Positions 18,647 to 27,793 of a stretch of 64,000 bases of DNA are shown here, one piece after another. The stretch spans positions 124,001 to 188,000 of the forward strand of contig NZ_KZ679087.1 in assembly GCF_003024235.1 (NCBI RefSeq), given 5' to 3'. Under the pieces are notes generated by a model that saw only the letters and a program-made list of their open reading frames with translations, made no database searches and was not told the DNA's origin. The stretch is from Arenimonas caeni (GTDB lineage: Bacteria; Pseudomonadota; Gammaproteobacteria; Xanthomonadales; Xanthomonadaceae). The stretch's first letter is position 1; each line of letters begins with the position of its first letter. Position numbers and translations under genes: made by a program.

Positions 18647-19321
18647 ATGCCCCGTTACCGCCGCGGATTCGACCTCGATCTCGCCGCGGCCCACCTGCGC
18701 CGGCGTGACCGCAAGCTGGCGCGCTGGATCGACCGCATCGGCCCGCTCGACGTCGGCGAGCGCTGGCGCCGGCGCTTCGACCCCACCGACGCGCTGGCCC
18801 GCGCCATCCTCTACCAGCAGCTCAGCGGCAAGGCCGCGGCGACGATCGTCGGCCGCGTCGAGGCGGCGATCGGTGCCGACAAGCTGCACGCCGACACCCT
18901 GGCGCGGGTCGACGACGCCGGCCTGCGCGCCTGCGGGGTCTCCGGCAACAAGACCCTGGCCCTGCGCGACCTCGCCGCGCGCGCCGCCGCCGGGGAAATC
19001 CCGTCCACCGCCGAAATGGCGCGGCTGCACGACGACGAGATCGTCGCGCGGCTCACCGCCGTGCGCGGCATCGGCCGCTGGACGGTGGAGATGATGCTGA
19101 TGTTCCAGCTCGGCCGTCCCGACGTGCTGCCGGTGGACGACCTGGGCGTGCGCAAGGGCGCGCAGCTGCTCGACAAGCTCGACGAGATGCCGAAACCGAG
19201 GGTGCTGGCCGGACGCGGCGAGGCCTGGGGCCCGTACCGCACGCTCGCCGGGCTCTACCTGTGGCGCATCGCCGATTTCGCCGCGCCGGCGAAGCCGCCG
19301 GTCAAACGCTCTCAGGATTGA
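18647..19321 (+). CDS. DNA-3-methyladenine glycosylase II (AlkA-like, HhH-GPD)
   Basis: A 224-residue base-excision repair glycosylase that removes alkylated purines. It shows AILYQQLSGKAAATI, the helix-hairpin-helix LTAVRGIGRWTVEMM, and the GPD-type loop PDVLPVDDLGVRKG, where the second Asp of VDD is the catalytic position. It lacks the N-terminal AlkA domain, as is common in short bacterial forms. ATG at 18647 was chosen: the longer open frame upstream lies inside the DUF423 gene. The 3' end overlaps the convergent M15 peptidase gene by 10 nt. Confidence 0.9.
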   Translation: MPRYRRGFDLDLAAAHLRRRDRKLARWIDRIGPLDVGERWRRRFDPTDALARAILYQQLSGKAAATIVGRVEAAIGADKLHADTLARVDDAGLRACGVSGNKTLALRDLAARAAAGEIPSTAEMARLHDDEIVARLTAVRGIGRWTVEMMLMFQLGRPDVLPVDDLGVRKGAQLLDKLDEMPKPRVLAGRGEAWGPYRTLAGLYLWRIADFAAPAKPPVKRSQD

Positions 19322-20124
19322 GCGCCGGCGCTGGCCGGATGCCAGCACCAGTGCCAGGGTTCGTAGGTGATGCCGTGCGGGTTGCCGCGCGGGTAGCTCA
19401 TGGCGAAACCGAAGCTGCCGGCGTGGGCCTGCAGCCAGGCGAAGGCGCGCGTGGATTCGAAGCTTTCCTCGGCCGGCGGCTCGCCGGGGCAGCCGATGTC
19501 GATGGCGCGGCCGCCGTGGTGCTCGCTGTAGCCGGGCGCGGCGTTCACGGCCAGGATCTCGTCCACCGCCAGCCCGCGCGCGAGCTTTCGCTCGAAGATG
19601 CCCAGCTGGTAGTCGTGGCTGCGGTAGCCGGAGATCGCCTCGAGCGCGATGCCGTCGGCCCGGGCCACGGACTGCATGCGGCGCCAGGCGCGCGCGGCCG
19701 GTTCGAGCAGCCACAGCGGCCGGCGGTAGCGGTCGAAGCCCGCGAACTCCAGCCGCGCCGGTTCGGCCACCAGCGCCAGGCCGGTGCGCTCGCCGTAGGC
19801 CTCGTCCAGGCCCAGCGCCGCGAGGCGCTCGCGCAGGCCGTCGAGCGGCAGCAGGGCCGGCACGCCGGCGCGCTCGTGGCGCGCGTCCATCGCCGCCAGC
19901 AGCTCGCCCAGCCCGGGTTCGTGGTCCAGGCCGGCGACCAGCGCATGCAGGCGCCAGCCATCGAAGGTGGCGAGGAAGCGGCCGTCGCGCTTGCGCCGCA
20001 GGCACCAGCGCGCCTGCGCCAGCGCGCGCGCGTCGGCGTTGGCGCGGGCCCGCGGCCGCAGCAGGCGCGCGGGCAGCGCTTCCACCAGCGGGCTGTTGAC
20101 CAGGTGCCAGTCCAGGGCGTGCAT
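19312..20124 (-). CDS. M15 family D-alanyl-D-alanine carboxypeptidase (VanY-like)
   Basis: A 270-residue zinc peptidase that trims peptidoglycan stem peptides. The metal motifs are SEHHGGRAIDIG (SxHxxGxAxD type) and EPWHW near the C-terminus, with GYRSHDYQLGIF before them. The first 110 residues are an Arg/Ala-rich region with no evident signal peptide, so export is unclear. It follows the lipase-like gene in the same direction after 22 bp. Confidence 0.9.
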   Translation of the reverse strand: MHALDWHLVNSPLVEALPARLLRPRARANADARALAQARWCLRRKRDGRFLATFDGWRLHALVAGLDHEPGLGELLAAMDARHERAGVPALLPLDGLRERLAALGLDEAYGERTGLALVAEPARLEFAGFDRYRRPLWLLEPAARAWRRMQSVARADGIALEAISGYRSHDYQLGIFERKLARGLAVDEILAVNAAPGYSEHHGGRAIDIGCPGEPPAEESFESTRAFAWLQAHAGSFGFAMSYPRGNPHGITYEPWHWCWHPASAGAQS

Positions 20125-20146
20125 GCGCGCAGCTTAGCCGCTGGGC

Positions 20147-21481
20147 TCAGCGTTGCCCAATCCAGGCGGCGATGTCGGCCGCCACCTGCGGGTCGACGCG
20201 GGATTCGCGCCGGTATTCCTCGGGGTTGGGCGTCCCGGTGCCGGGCATGAAGAAGTGGTTGAGCGTGGGGTAGGTGATGAAGCTGGCGTCCGGATGCCCG
20301 GCCAGGCCCTCGCGCCAAAGCCGCAGGTCGGTGTCGACGGTGACCTGGTAGTCGCGCTCGCCCTGCAGCAGCAGCATCGGCTTGCCCAGCGCCAGCGCTT
20401 CGCGCACCGGCTGGGTGGCGGCGTGGTCGCGCCAGTAGGCGATCGGGATGCCCAGCGGGGTGCGCTTTGGGGCCGGGCCGCCGTCGAGGTGGGCGCGCAG
20501 TTCGTCGCGCTGGCGTTCGGATTCGCGGATCGAGGCCTGCTCGAGTTCGGTGTAAAGGCCGTCGCGCCCGGCCAGGTAACGAATCTGCTCGGGCACCGCC
20601 TCGTACATCGGCCGGGCCAGCCCGGCCAGCAGCACCAGCCCGCCCAGGTCCGGGTCGCGCGCGCCGATGCGCGGCGCCACGTAGCCGCCCAGGCTGTGGG
20701 CCACCACGAATACCCGGCGGTCGTCGACCTCGCGCAGCGCCCGCAGCAGGCGGATGGCGCGCAGCGCGTCGCGCACCTGCACGTCCTCGGCGGTGGACTC
20801 GGGCGACAGCGTGGAGGCGCGCAGCCAGGTGCGCTTGTCGTAGCGCAATACCACCACGCCGCGCTCGGCCAGGCCGTAGGCGAGGTCGAGCAGCGGCTTG
20901 TTCGGGCCCAGCGTGCCGTCCCGGTCGGCCGAGCCGGAGCCGTGTACCAGCACCACGGCCGGGAAGGGTCCCTGGCCGCGCGGCAGCGACAGCGTGCCGC
21001 CGAGGTCGCCGACCGGGAACTCGCGCTCGGAGAACAGCGGAGTCGCCACCGCCGGCGGCGCGTCCACGCCGGCCGGCGGCAGCGGCACGCGCAGGTCGGC
21101 CGGCACCAGCCACAGGCCGTCGATGCGGCCGCGCCGGTTGAAGCGCAGGCGCGCTTCGACGGCCTGCTCTTCGAACTCCAGGCGCACCAGCACGCCGGGC
21201 CGGCCACCGAGCCGGTCGGGGCGGCCCGGGCGGCGCAGCGCCAGCGGGCCCAGCCGCGGCGGCAGCGATTCCCAGGCCTGCCGCAGTTCCCCGGGCGGGT
21301 AGTCGTCGCGCGCCTGGCCGTCGAGCAGGGCGTGGGCACGCTCGTAGTCGCCGGACTCGAGCAGGGAGAGAAACTCCCCGGCGGTGCGAAGGTGTTCGGC
21401 CTCGGCGCGCACCGAGGCATCGCCGGGTCGGACCACCAGGGCCAGCAAGAGGGCAAGCAGCAGGAGCAGGGCGCGCTTCAT
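20147..21481 (-). CDS. Secreted alpha/beta hydrolase with N-terminal DUF3887-like domain
   Basis: A 444-residue protein with a signal peptide (MKRALLLLLALLLALVV). An N-terminal DUF3887-like region (about 25-135) is followed by an alpha/beta hydrolase: oxyanion region VLVHGSGSADRDG, nucleophile elbow AHSLGG, and the late LLLQGERDYQVTVDTD and LNHFFMPG that supply the acid and the His. It is probably a periplasmic esterase or peptidase of the dienelactone hydrolase/S9-like group. Substrate unknown. Confidence 0.88.
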   Translation of the reverse strand: MKRALLLLLALLLALVVRPGDASVRAEAEHLRTAGEFLSLLESGDYERAHALLDGQARDDYPPGELRQAWESLPPRLGPLALRRPGRPDRLGGRPGVLVRLEFEEQAVEARLRFNRRGRIDGLWLVPADLRVPLPPAGVDAPPAVATPLFSEREFPVGDLGGTLSLPRGQGPFPAVVLVHGSGSADRDGTLGPNKPLLDLAYGLAERGVVVLRYDKRTWLRASTLSPESTAEDVQVRDALRAIRLLRALREVDDRRVFVVAHSLGGYVAPRIGARDPDLGGLVLLAGLARPMYEAVPEQIRYLAGRDGLYTELEQASIRESERQRDELRAHLDGGPAPKRTPLGIPIAYWRDHAATQPVREALALGKPMLLLQGERDYQVTVDTDLRLWREGLAGHPDASFITYPTLNHFFMPGTGTPNPEEYRRESRVDPQVAADIAAWIGQR

Positions 21482-21498
21482 CGCGCCAGCTTAGCGGT

Positions 21499-22032
21499 TC
21501 AGCCGGCGGCGCGGCGCAGGATGTCGAGCACCGCCTGGGGGTGCTCGAAGCTCAGCAGCCAGAGCCGGCCGTCGGCGTGCGGCAGCACCAGCACCTTCGA
21601 CGGATCGGTGACCAGGCAGAAGGCCTTGCTGCGGTCGCGCAGGCGGAAGTGCCCGGCCCAGTAGCCGGGCAGGCTCATGCCATTGGTCTTGAGCACGGGC
21701 CGGTACTGGGTGTGTTCGCGGGTATCGACCACGCGGGCCTGGCCGAGGTTGAACTCCGACAGCGCCGACTGGCGGCTGTAGTAGGTGGCCTTCACCCGCA
21801 GGTGCTTACCGTCGAAGGCGACCTCGCGCCGCCACATCGGCAGCAGCAGGGCCAGGATGGCCACGGCCACCAGGGCCTGCATCGCCAGCATCGCGACCGG
21901 GTCGCCGCCGGACTTGCGGGCCGCGTTGACGGCCAGGCCGGCCGCCACCAGCGGCACCAGGGTGCCGAAGCCCACGGCGAACCAGATGGCGGCCTTGCCG
22001 ATGGAGCCGATGGCGAAATTGCGGTAACTCAT
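21499..22032 (-). CDS. Membrane protein with bacterial PH-like domain
   Basis: A 177-residue protein with two N-terminal membrane helices (about 12-34 and 47-66), then a beta-rich region (WRREVAFDGKHLRVKATYYSRQ ... LLSFEHPQAVLDIL) like bacterial pleckstrin-homology domains. Its ATG overlaps the stop of the ribbon-helix-helix gene (ATGA). It is the last gene of the SPFH operon. Function unknown. Confidence 0.65.
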   Translation of the reverse strand: MSYRNFAIGSIGKAAIWFAVGFGTLVPLVAAGLAVNAARKSGGDPVAMLAMQALVAVAILALLLPMWRREVAFDGKHLRVKATYYSRQSALSEFNLGQARVVDTREHTQYRPVLKTNGMSLPGYWAGHFRLRDRSKAFCLVTDPSKVLVLPHADGRLWLLSFEHPQAVLDILRRAAG

Positions 22033-22202
22033 CCCTTGTCGTCCTCGTCGGGCTTCTTCAGTCGTCCGGCCTTGCGCAGCGCCTCGCGCAGAACGTACTC
22101 GATCTGGGCGTTGAGCGACCGCAGTTCGTCATCGGCCCAGCGCTGGACGGCGTCCAGCACCTGGGCGTTGATGCGCAGCGGGTAGGCCTTCTTCTCGGCC
22201 AT
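22029..22202 (-). CDS. Arc-like ribbon-helix-helix protein
   Basis: A 57-residue protein that starts MAEKKAYPLRINAQVLDAVQ and continues RWADDELRSLNAQIEYVLRE, the beta-strand plus two helices of the MetJ/Arc fold. It may bind DNA as a dimer. The stop overlaps the start of the PH-domain gene by 4 nt, and the gene begins 3 bp after the preceding stop. A possible target is the TGATATC palindrome upstream of the operon, but this is inference. Confidence 0.85.
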   Translation of the reverse strand: MAEKKAYPLRINAQVLDAVQRWADDELRSLNAQIEYVLREALRKAGRLKKPDEDDKG

Positions 22203-22205
22203 GGC

Positions 22206-22514
22206 TCAGGCCTTGTTGGCCTTCACCGCCAGGGCGGCCAGCACGGTGGTCACCAGGGTGATCAGGCCGACGCCGACCACGGTGAGCAGCAGGGCGTGTT
22301 CGCGTGGCGTCACCATCAGGGCGATACCCAGCAGCACCAGCAGGGCGTCCACCGCCAGCAACAGGCGGGCGGTGGCGACGCGCGCCCGGGCGGGATCCTT
22401 CGCGGCCCGGACCGAGACCGGGTCCCACTTGCCCGTGGCCAGCATCAGGCCGATCGCCAGGCCCGGCAGGGCGCTGGCGATGACGAGGATTCCGGCGAGC
22501 ACCATTTCGTCCAT
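22206..22514 (-). CDS. Small hypothetical membrane protein in the SPFH operon
   Basis: A 102-residue protein with three hydrophobic helices (about 5-24, 50-67, 73-94). I do not recognise a family. ATG at 22514 was chosen over GTG at 22523 because GAGGTGG lies six bases before it. It begins 10 bp after the SPFH gene stop and ends 3 bp before the RHH gene, so it belongs to the same transcript. Confidence 0.75.
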   Translation of the reverse strand: MDEMVLAGILVIASALPGLAIGLMLATGKWDPVSVRAAKDPARARVATARLLLAVDALLVLLGIALMVTPREHALLLTVVGVGLITLVTTVLAALAVKANKA

Positions 22515-22524
22515 GCCGGCCACC

Positions 22525-23388
22525 TCAGTACACGCTGCCGGCGTTGACCACCGCCTGGGTGCCGCGCTCGCCGCACAGCACCACCAGCAGGTTCGAGACC
22601 ATCTGGGCGCGGCGCTCGGGGTCGAGCTCGACCACCTGGCGCGCCGAGAGCTGCTCGAGCGCCATCTCGACCATGCTCACCGCGCCTTCGACGATGCGGG
22701 TGCGGGCGGCGATGATCGCGCTGGCCTGCTGGCGCTGCAGCATGGCCTGGGCGATTTCCGGCGCGTAGGCCAGGTGGCTGATGCGCGCCTCGATCACGTT
22801 GACGCCGGCCTGGGCCAGGCGCTCCTGGATTTCCCCGGTCAGGTGCCGGGAGATCTCGGCGGCGTGGCTGCGCAGGGCGATGCCGCCGTCGTCGTGCTGG
22901 TCGTAGGGGTAGGCGCTGGCCATGGCGCGCAGCGCGGCCTCGGACTGGATGTGCACGAAGCTTTCGTAGTCGTCTACGTTGTAGACGGCCTCGGCCGAGT
23001 CCACCACCTGCCAGACGATCACCGAGGCGATCTCGATCGGGCTGCCGTCGAGCTCGTTGACCTTGAGCTTGCCCGACTCGAAGTTGCGCACGCGCAGGCT
23101 GACCTTCTTGGCCGCGAAGAAGGGGTTGTTCCAGCGCAGGCCCTGGTCCTTGACGGTGCCGACGTACTTGCCGAACAGGCTGAGCACGGCGGCCTGGTTG
23201 GGCTCGACCATGTAGTAGCCGCCCAGCGACACGAACCAGGCGGTGGCCACCACGAGCACGCCGATCACCAGGCCGGCCTGGCCGTTGTTGATGCCGTGGA
23301 CGAGGCCCCAGGCCAGGGCGGCGCCGAGCGCCAGCTGGAGCAGGATGACCGGGATGCCCGGCAGGGACGACTTGCTGATCTCTTTCAT
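22525..23388 (-). CDS. SPFH/Band 7 membrane protein
   Basis: A 287-residue protein with two N-terminal membrane helices (about 11-32, 38-57) followed by an SPFH domain starting [20 protein letters not shown] (about 58-230) and a helical tail. SPFH proteins form membrane microdomain scaffolds; the arrangement is slipin/HflK-like but no partner protease is encoded nearby. It is first in a four-gene operon with a small membrane protein, an RHH protein and a PH-domain protein. A perfect TGATATC-ACAAA-GATATCA palindrome sits 26 bp before the start. Confidence 0.88.
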   Translation of the reverse strand: MKEISKSSLPGIPVILLQLALGAALAWGLVHGINNGQAGLVIGVLVVATAWFVSLGGYYMVEPNQAAVLSLFGKYVGTVKDQGLRWNNPFFAAKKVSLRVRNFESGKLKVNELDGSPIEIASVIVWQVVDSAEAVYNVDDYESFVHIQSEAALRAMASAYPYDQHDDGGIALRSHAAEISRHLTGEIQERLAQAGVNVIEARISHLAYAPEIAQAMLQRQQASAIIAARTRIVEGAVSMVEMALEQLSARQVVELDPERRAQMVSNLLVVLCGERGTQAVVNAGSVY

Positions 23389-23414
23389 GGTGGCTCTCCC
23401 TGGGTGTGGATGGA

Positions 23415-23433
23415 TGATATCACAAAGATATCA
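23415..23433. promoter_or_regulatory. Palindromic operator candidate upstream of the SPFH operon
   Basis: A perfect 7-5-7 inverted repeat, TGATATC-ACAAA-GATATCA, is an AT-rich island in GC-rich DNA, 26 bp upstream of the SPFH start codon where a promoter would be expected. It looks like a dimeric repressor site. Which regulator uses it is unknown; the RHH protein of the same operon is one candidate. Confidence 0.6.
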
Positions 23434-23485
23434 ATCTGGAACCGGCCGGCCGGCTGGCCCACCCGGGCCCGGGAAGGCCGGGGAG

Positions 23486-24394
23486 TCAGGACCCAGGCAC
23501 CAGCCGGTAGCGCAGGAAGGGCGAGGGCAGTTGCTCGCTGCCGATGACGATCTCCCGGCCGTCGGCGCCGAAGGCCAGGCCCTCGGCCTGGGGCAGCCAG
23601 GGCAGCAGCAGGTGCTGGTGGCGGGCGTCGGGCGCCAGCGCCGGGGCCCAGTCGCCGCCGCGTTCGCGGATGTAGAAGTGCACCGAGCGGTAATTGAGCA
23701 CGGCCAGCACGCGGCCATTGGGGCTCAGGTCCGCGGCGGTCACCTGGGCCCGGTAGCGGCCGTAGACCGGGTTGAGCTCGAGGTCCCGGGCATCGGGCTG
23801 TTCGATGCCGGGCAGGGTGCCGACGAGTTCGGCCACGGCGGACTGGCCCCCGGGGTGGGCGCCGAGCGGCAGGCGGAAAAGTTCGGCCGGCACGCGCTTT
23901 TTCGACACCAGCAGCACCTCGCCGGCGACCGCGTCGACGGCGACGGCCTCGCAGTCGCGCGGGCCGTCCGGCCAGCGGAAGGCCTGGATCCAGGCCGGGT
24001 CGGCCGGTTCGCCCAGCGTCGTCGGCTCCTCCATCACGATCAGCTGCAGTTCCTTGCGCAGCCCGCCGTTGTCGCCGACGTCGGCGATCAGCAGCCAGCG
24101 CCTGCCGTCCCGCTCGAAGCTGGCCAGGTCCTCCCAGTCGCGGTTGCGCGCGCCACGCACGGGGACGCTGCCCACGTGGCGGCCGCGGCCGTCGACGAGG
24201 TGGAGTACGGCGTCGTCGCCGCTGTCGTTGATGGCCCAATAGTGGCCGGGGAAGTTGCGGGCGGCGGCCAGGCCGCTGATTTCGGCGATGGCGCGGTCGG
24301 TGACGACGCCGGTGATCTCGGGTTCGCTCCAGCGCGCCGCGAGCACGGGCCCGGGCAGGAGCAGCAGCAGGGCAGGCAGGAGCAATCGGGTCAT
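23486..24394 (-). CDS. Secreted hypothetical protein, beta-propeller-like
   Basis: A 302-residue protein with a signal peptide ([20 protein letters not shown]). Repeating motifs such as [30 protein letters not shown] and [19 protein letters not shown] suggest a six-bladed propeller of the esterase-like/NHL kind. No catalytic residues are recognised. ATG at 24394 was chosen because it begins the signal peptide; the frame extends a little upstream. It diverges from purT, with both promoters in the 123-bp gap. Confidence 0.7.
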   Translation of the reverse strand: MTRLLLPALLLLLPGPVLAARWSEPEITGVVTDRAIAEISGLAAARNFPGHYWAINDSGDDAVLHLVDGRGRHVGSVPVRGARNRDWEDLASFERDGRRWLLIADVGDNGGLRKELQLIVMEEPTTLGEPADPAWIQAFRWPDGPRDCEAVAVDAVAGEVLLVSKKRVPAELFRLPLGAHPGGQSAVAELVGTLPGIEQPDARDLELNPVYGRYRAQVTAADLSPNGRVLAVLNYRSVHFYIRERGGDWAPALAPDARHQHLLLPWLPQAEGLAFGADGREIVIGSEQLPSPFLRYRLVPGS

Positions 24395-24482
24395 GGCTGG
24401 CGTCGGAGTGTGCCGGCCGAGCATGACAGAAAGGATCGTGCGCCGGCAGCCGCCCGGCCGCGCGGCGCGGGTGGCCAGCCGT

Positions 24483-24488
24483 TACAAT
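24483..24488 (+). promoter_or_regulatory. -10 box of the purT promoter (candidate)
   Basis: TACAAT lies 29 bp upstream of the purT ATG in otherwise GC-rich DNA. No convincing -35 is seen. The same TACAAT form appears upstream of trpF, the 2OG oxygenase gene and tRNA-Leu. Confidence 0.5.
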
Positions 24489-24517
24489 CCGGGCCTTTCC
24501 ACGCAGGCCGCGCCGAC

Positions 24518-25711
24518 ATGCCAGACACCGTCACCCTCGGAACCCCGCTGTCCCCGTCGGCACGCCGGGTGCTGCTGCTCGGCTCGGGCGAGCTGGGCAA
24601 GGAAGTCGCCATCGAGCTGCAGCGACTGGGCGTGGAGGTGGTCGCGGCCGACCGCTACGACAACGCGCCGGCGATGCAGGTGGCGCACCGCGCGCACACG
24701 CTCAACATGCTCGACCCGGCCGCGCTGCGCGACCTGGTGGCGCACGAGAAGCCGGACCTGGTGGTGCCCGAGATCGAGGCCATCCACACCCAGACCCTGG
24801 TCGAGCTCGAGGCCTCGCGCGGCCAGCGCGTGGTGCCGACCGCGCGCGCGGCGCGCCTGACCATGGACCGCGAGGGCATCCGCCGGCTGGCGGCCGAGAC
24901 GCTGGGCGTGCCGACCTCGCCGTACCGGTTCGTCGACACCTTCGACGAGTACCGCGAGGCGGTGGCGGCGATCGGCCTGCCCTGCGTGGTCAAGCCGGTG
25001 ATGTCGTCCTCGGGCAAGGGCCAGAGCACGGTGCGCAGCGAGGCCGACGTCGAGGCGGCCTGGGAGTACGCGCAGTTCGGCGGCCGGGCCGGGCAGGGGC
25101 GCTGCATCGTCGAGGGCTTCGTGGATTTCGACTACGAGATCACCCTGCTGACGGTGCGCCACCGCGACGGCACCTCGTTCTGCGACCCGATCGGCCACCT
25201 GCAGGAGGCCGGTGACTACCGCGAAAGCTGGATGCCGCAGCCGATGTCCGAGGCCGCGCTGCGCGAATCGCAGCGCATCGCGAAGGTGGTCACCGACGAC
25301 CTTGGCGGCTGGGGCCTGTTCGGCGTGGAGCTGTTCGTGAAGGGCGACCAGGTGTGGTTCAGCGAGGTCTCGCCGCGGCCGCACGACACCGGCCTGGTGA
25401 CGCTCGTTTCGCAGGAGCTGAGCGAGTTCGCGCTGCACGCGCGCGCCATCCTCGGCCTGCCGGTCCCGAACATCCGTTCGCTCGGGCCGTCGGCCTCCTG
25501 CGCCGTGCTGGCCACCGGCCACGGCGTGCCGGAGTTCAGCGGCGTGGACGCCGCGCTCGCCGAGCCCGACACCCAGCTGCGCCTGTTCGGCAAACCCCGC
25601 GTCGAAGGCCAGCGCCGCGTCGCCGTCACCCTCGCGCGCGACACCGACATCGACGCCGCCCGCGCCAAGGCGCGCCGCGCCGCCGCCGCGCTCCAGGTCA
25701 AACTGATCTAG
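24518..25711 (+). CDS. purT: Formate-dependent phosphoribosylglycinamide formyltransferase PurT
   Basis: A 397-residue ATP-grasp enzyme that makes formyl-GAR from GAR, formate and ATP in purine synthesis, replacing the folate-dependent PurN step. [19 protein letters not shown] at the N-terminus, [15 protein letters not shown] (ATP-grasp loop) and [17 protein letters not shown] (metal-binding Glu) are diagnostic. ATG at 24518 gives the family length; the frame is open upstream only through the antisense of the neighbour. A REP palindrome follows the stop by 7 bp. Confidence 0.97.
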   Translation: MPDTVTLGTPLSPSARRVLLLGSGELGKEVAIELQRLGVEVVAADRYDNAPAMQVAHRAHTLNMLDPAALRDLVAHEKPDLVVPEIEAIHTQTLVELEASRGQRVVPTARAARLTMDREGIRRLAAETLGVPTSPYRFVDTFDEYREAVAAIGLPCVVKPVMSSSGKGQSTVRSEADVEAAWEYAQFGGRAGQGRCIVEGFVDFDYEITLLTVRHRDGTSFCDPIGHLQEAGDYRESWMPQPMSEAALRESQRIAKVVTDDLGGWGLFGVELFVKGDQVWFSEVSPRPHDTGLVTLVSQELSEFALHARAILGLPVPNIRSLGPSASCAVLATGHGVPEFSGVDAALAEPDTQLRLFGKPRVEGQRRVAVTLARDTDIDAARAKARRAAAALQVKLI

Positions 25712-25718
25712 CGTCTTT

Positions 25719-25801
25719 GTAGGAGCGCCTTCAGGCGCGAATCTTTTGCCTTTGCCTTTGCCTTCGGCAAAGAAGGGATTCGCGCCTAAAGGCGCTCCTA
25801 C
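25719..25801. repeat. REP-like composite palindrome, copy 2 (intact)
   Basis: Arms 25719-25742 and 25778-25801 are 24-bp reverse complements with one mismatch; the outer sequence is GTAGGAGCGCCTTCAGGCGC. The spacer holds TTTGCCTTCGGCAAAGAAG, as in the copy at 4931-5017. It sits between the convergent purT and EEP genes and may double as a terminator. It is the uninterrupted form of the IS110 target. Confidence 0.9.
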
Positions 25802-25806
25802 ATGGG

Positions 25807-27000
25807 CTAGTCGGCCAGGTCGAGCCACACCATGCGGTGGTCGGTGGCGTCGAGCCACTCTGCGCCGGGCTGGCCGGGGGCCGGCCAGAACACGCCGGCG
25901 TCGCGCACCGTGAAGCCGACCGAGGGCAGCACGTAGTCCACCCGGTAGTTGCCGTTGCGGCCGAACTGGGCGGTGTCGTGCGCGGGCGAAGCGTGCTGGC
26001 CGTCGTTGCCCGGGTTGCCGGCGGCGGCCAGCGCGCCCTCGCTGCGCGGCGTGGCGTGGCGCAGCACGCGCGGGTGCTCGAGCAGCTGCTGGATGCTGCC
26101 GGGCAGGCTGCCGCCGTCGGCCGGGTCGGCGTTGTAGTCACCCACGACCACGAAGCGCTCGCCCTCGGGCAGGCCGCCGCAGCGGCCCTGGTCGTCGCAC
26201 AGCCAGGGTTCGTCGCCCGGCGTGAGGTACTCGGCCCACAGCCGGATCTCGTCGTGGTTGCGCGCCGCGTTGCGCCGCTCCGGGCCGTCGAACACCGGCG
26301 GTGTGGGGTGTGCGGCCAACAGGTGGATCGTGCCCAGCGGCGTGCGCACCGGCAGGTCCCAGTGTGACTTCGAGCTCAGGCGCAGCTGCGACCAGACCTC
26401 GGGCGGGTACCAGGCCTGGCCCGTGGCCGGGTCCACCGGCGCCAGCGCGCCGGGCATCGCGCTCCAGCGCAGGAACTGGAAGGTGCGCGCCGCGTCGGCG
26501 TCGATCGGATGCATCGACAGCACCAGCATGCCGTACTGCCCCGGGTGCAGGCCGTAGCCCCAGGCGTCGTTGCCGCGCTGCCGGCCCTCGGTGGCCACCA
26601 CGCCGTTGCGGTCGAGGTCCAGGCCGCTGGGCACGCCGGTGTTCACGGCGGCCAGGTAGCGGTGCGGATAGACGATCGGCGCCTGGCCGTGTTGCCCGAC
26701 GCCGAGGTAGTCGCGCATGAACAGGTCGGCGGCGAGCCCCTGCGGGTCGTAGTCGAACTCGTTGATCAGCAGCACGTCCGGGCGCTGGTGCTGGATGACC
26801 GCGGCGATCCTGCGCGCGTCCTCGTCGCCTGCCTGCAGGCGGGCCACGAGGCCGCCGGCTTCGGCCGAATAGAGCGAGGTGTTGAAGGTGGCGACGCGCA
26901 GTCTCACCGGCGGGGCCTCCGTCGGCACGGGCGGGGCGGACTGGCAGGCGGCCAGCAGGAGGACGAGTGCCGGCAGGCCCGGCAGGCGGAAGGTTCGCAT
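25807..27000 (-). CDS. Endonuclease/exonuclease/phosphatase-family lipoprotein
   Basis: A 397-residue protein of the EEP fold. RVATFNTSLYS (metal-site Asn), DVLLINEFDYD (metal Glu), VVVGDYNADP (DxN) and TDHRMVWLD (catalytic Asp-His) are present in order. The N-terminus has a lipoprotein signal with lipobox LAAC (about residue 19), so it is probably membrane-anchored outside the cytoplasm. The substrate could be a nucleic acid, a phospholipid or a phosphodiester; it cannot be told from sequence. Confidence 0.88.
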   Translation of the reverse strand: MRTFRLPGLPALVLLLAACQSAPPVPTEAPPVRLRVATFNTSLYSAEAGGLVARLQAGDEDARRIAAVIQHQRPDVLLINEFDYDPQGLAADLFMRDYLGVGQHGQAPIVYPHRYLAAVNTGVPSGLDLDRNGVVATEGRQRGNDAWGYGLHPGQYGMLVLSMHPIDADAARTFQFLRWSAMPGALAPVDPATGQAWYPPEVWSQLRLSSKSHWDLPVRTPLGTIHLLAAHPTPPVFDGPERRNAARNHDEIRLWAEYLTPGDEPWLCDDQGRCGGLPEGERFVVVGDYNADPADGGSLPGSIQQLLEHPRVLRHATPRSEGALAAAGNPGNDGQHASPAHDTAQFGRNGNYRVDYVLPSVGFTVRDAGVFWPAPGQPGAEWLDATDHRMVWLDLAD

Positions 27001-27037
27001 GGGCAGCGATTGTGCCCCAAGCCCATGACGGTTGCCG

Positions 27038-27763
27038 TCACGCCTGCACTTCGGGCACCGGCCGCCACTGCGCGCCGTCGAGGTACTCTAGCGGGCGGTA
27101 GCGGCGCTTGTATTCCATCTTCGGGTGCCCGGCCAGCCAGAAGCCCAGGTAGACGTAGCCGCGCTGCTCGCGCCGGGCCCGCTCCACCTGCTGCAGGATG
27201 GCGTAGGTGCCCAGGCTGCGCTCGGCCAGCGCGGGCTCGAAGAAGGTGTAGACCGCCGACAGCCCCTGCGGCACCACGTCGGTGACCGCCAGCGCGGCGA
27301 GCTCCCCGCCAAGCCGGAATTCCATGAACTCGGTCGGGCTCCAGCGGCAGGCCAGGAAGGCGTCGAAATTCTCCGGCTCCGGGTCGTCCATGCCGCCGCC
27401 GGCGTGGCGGGTGTCGAGGTAGCGGCGGTAGAGCGCGAAGTTCTCGTCGGTGCGCCGGGCCGGGGCGATGCGCATTTCCAGGTCGGCATTGCGGGCCAGG
27501 CAGCGCTTCTGGCTGCGGTTGGGCACGAAGCGGTCGGCCGGGATGCGCACCGAGATGCAGGCCCGGCAGCCGGCGCAGTAGGGGCGGTAGACGTGGCCGC
27601 CGCTGCGACGGAAGCCCATCGCCAGCGCCTGGCCGTAGACGGCGGGCAGCTGCGGGTCGGTCGGGTCGATGATCAGGTCGCGCGCCAGGCGCTCGGGCCA
27701 GTAGCCGCAGGCGTGCTCCAGGCTCTGGAACAACCGGATCGAATGCTGGCTGTTTCCACCCAT
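27038..27763 (-). CDS. bpt: Aspartate/glutamate leucyltransferase (N-end rule, Bpt/Ate)
   Basis: A 241-residue aminoacyl-tRNA-protein transferase that adds Leu to N-terminal Asp/Glu and so marks proteins for ClpS/ClpAP. It shows CGYWPERLARDLIIDPTDP, the cysteine pair in YCAGCRACISVRI, TFFEPALAERSLGTYAIL and YVYLGFWLAGHPKMEYK, all typical. Length is normal. The gap to psd is 30 bp. Confidence 0.95.
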   Translation of the reverse strand: MGGNSQHSIRLFQSLEHACGYWPERLARDLIIDPTDPQLPAVYGQALAMGFRRSGGHVYRPYCAGCRACISVRIPADRFVPNRSQKRCLARNADLEMRIAPARRTDENFALYRRYLDTRHAGGGMDDPEPENFDAFLACRWSPTEFMEFRLGGELAALAVTDVVPQGLSAVYTFFEPALAERSLGTYAILQQVERARREQRGYVYLGFWLAGHPKMEYKRRYRPLEYLDGAQWRPVPEVQA

Positions 27764-27793
27764 GCCCCGACTCTACCGCAAACCAAACCGGGC

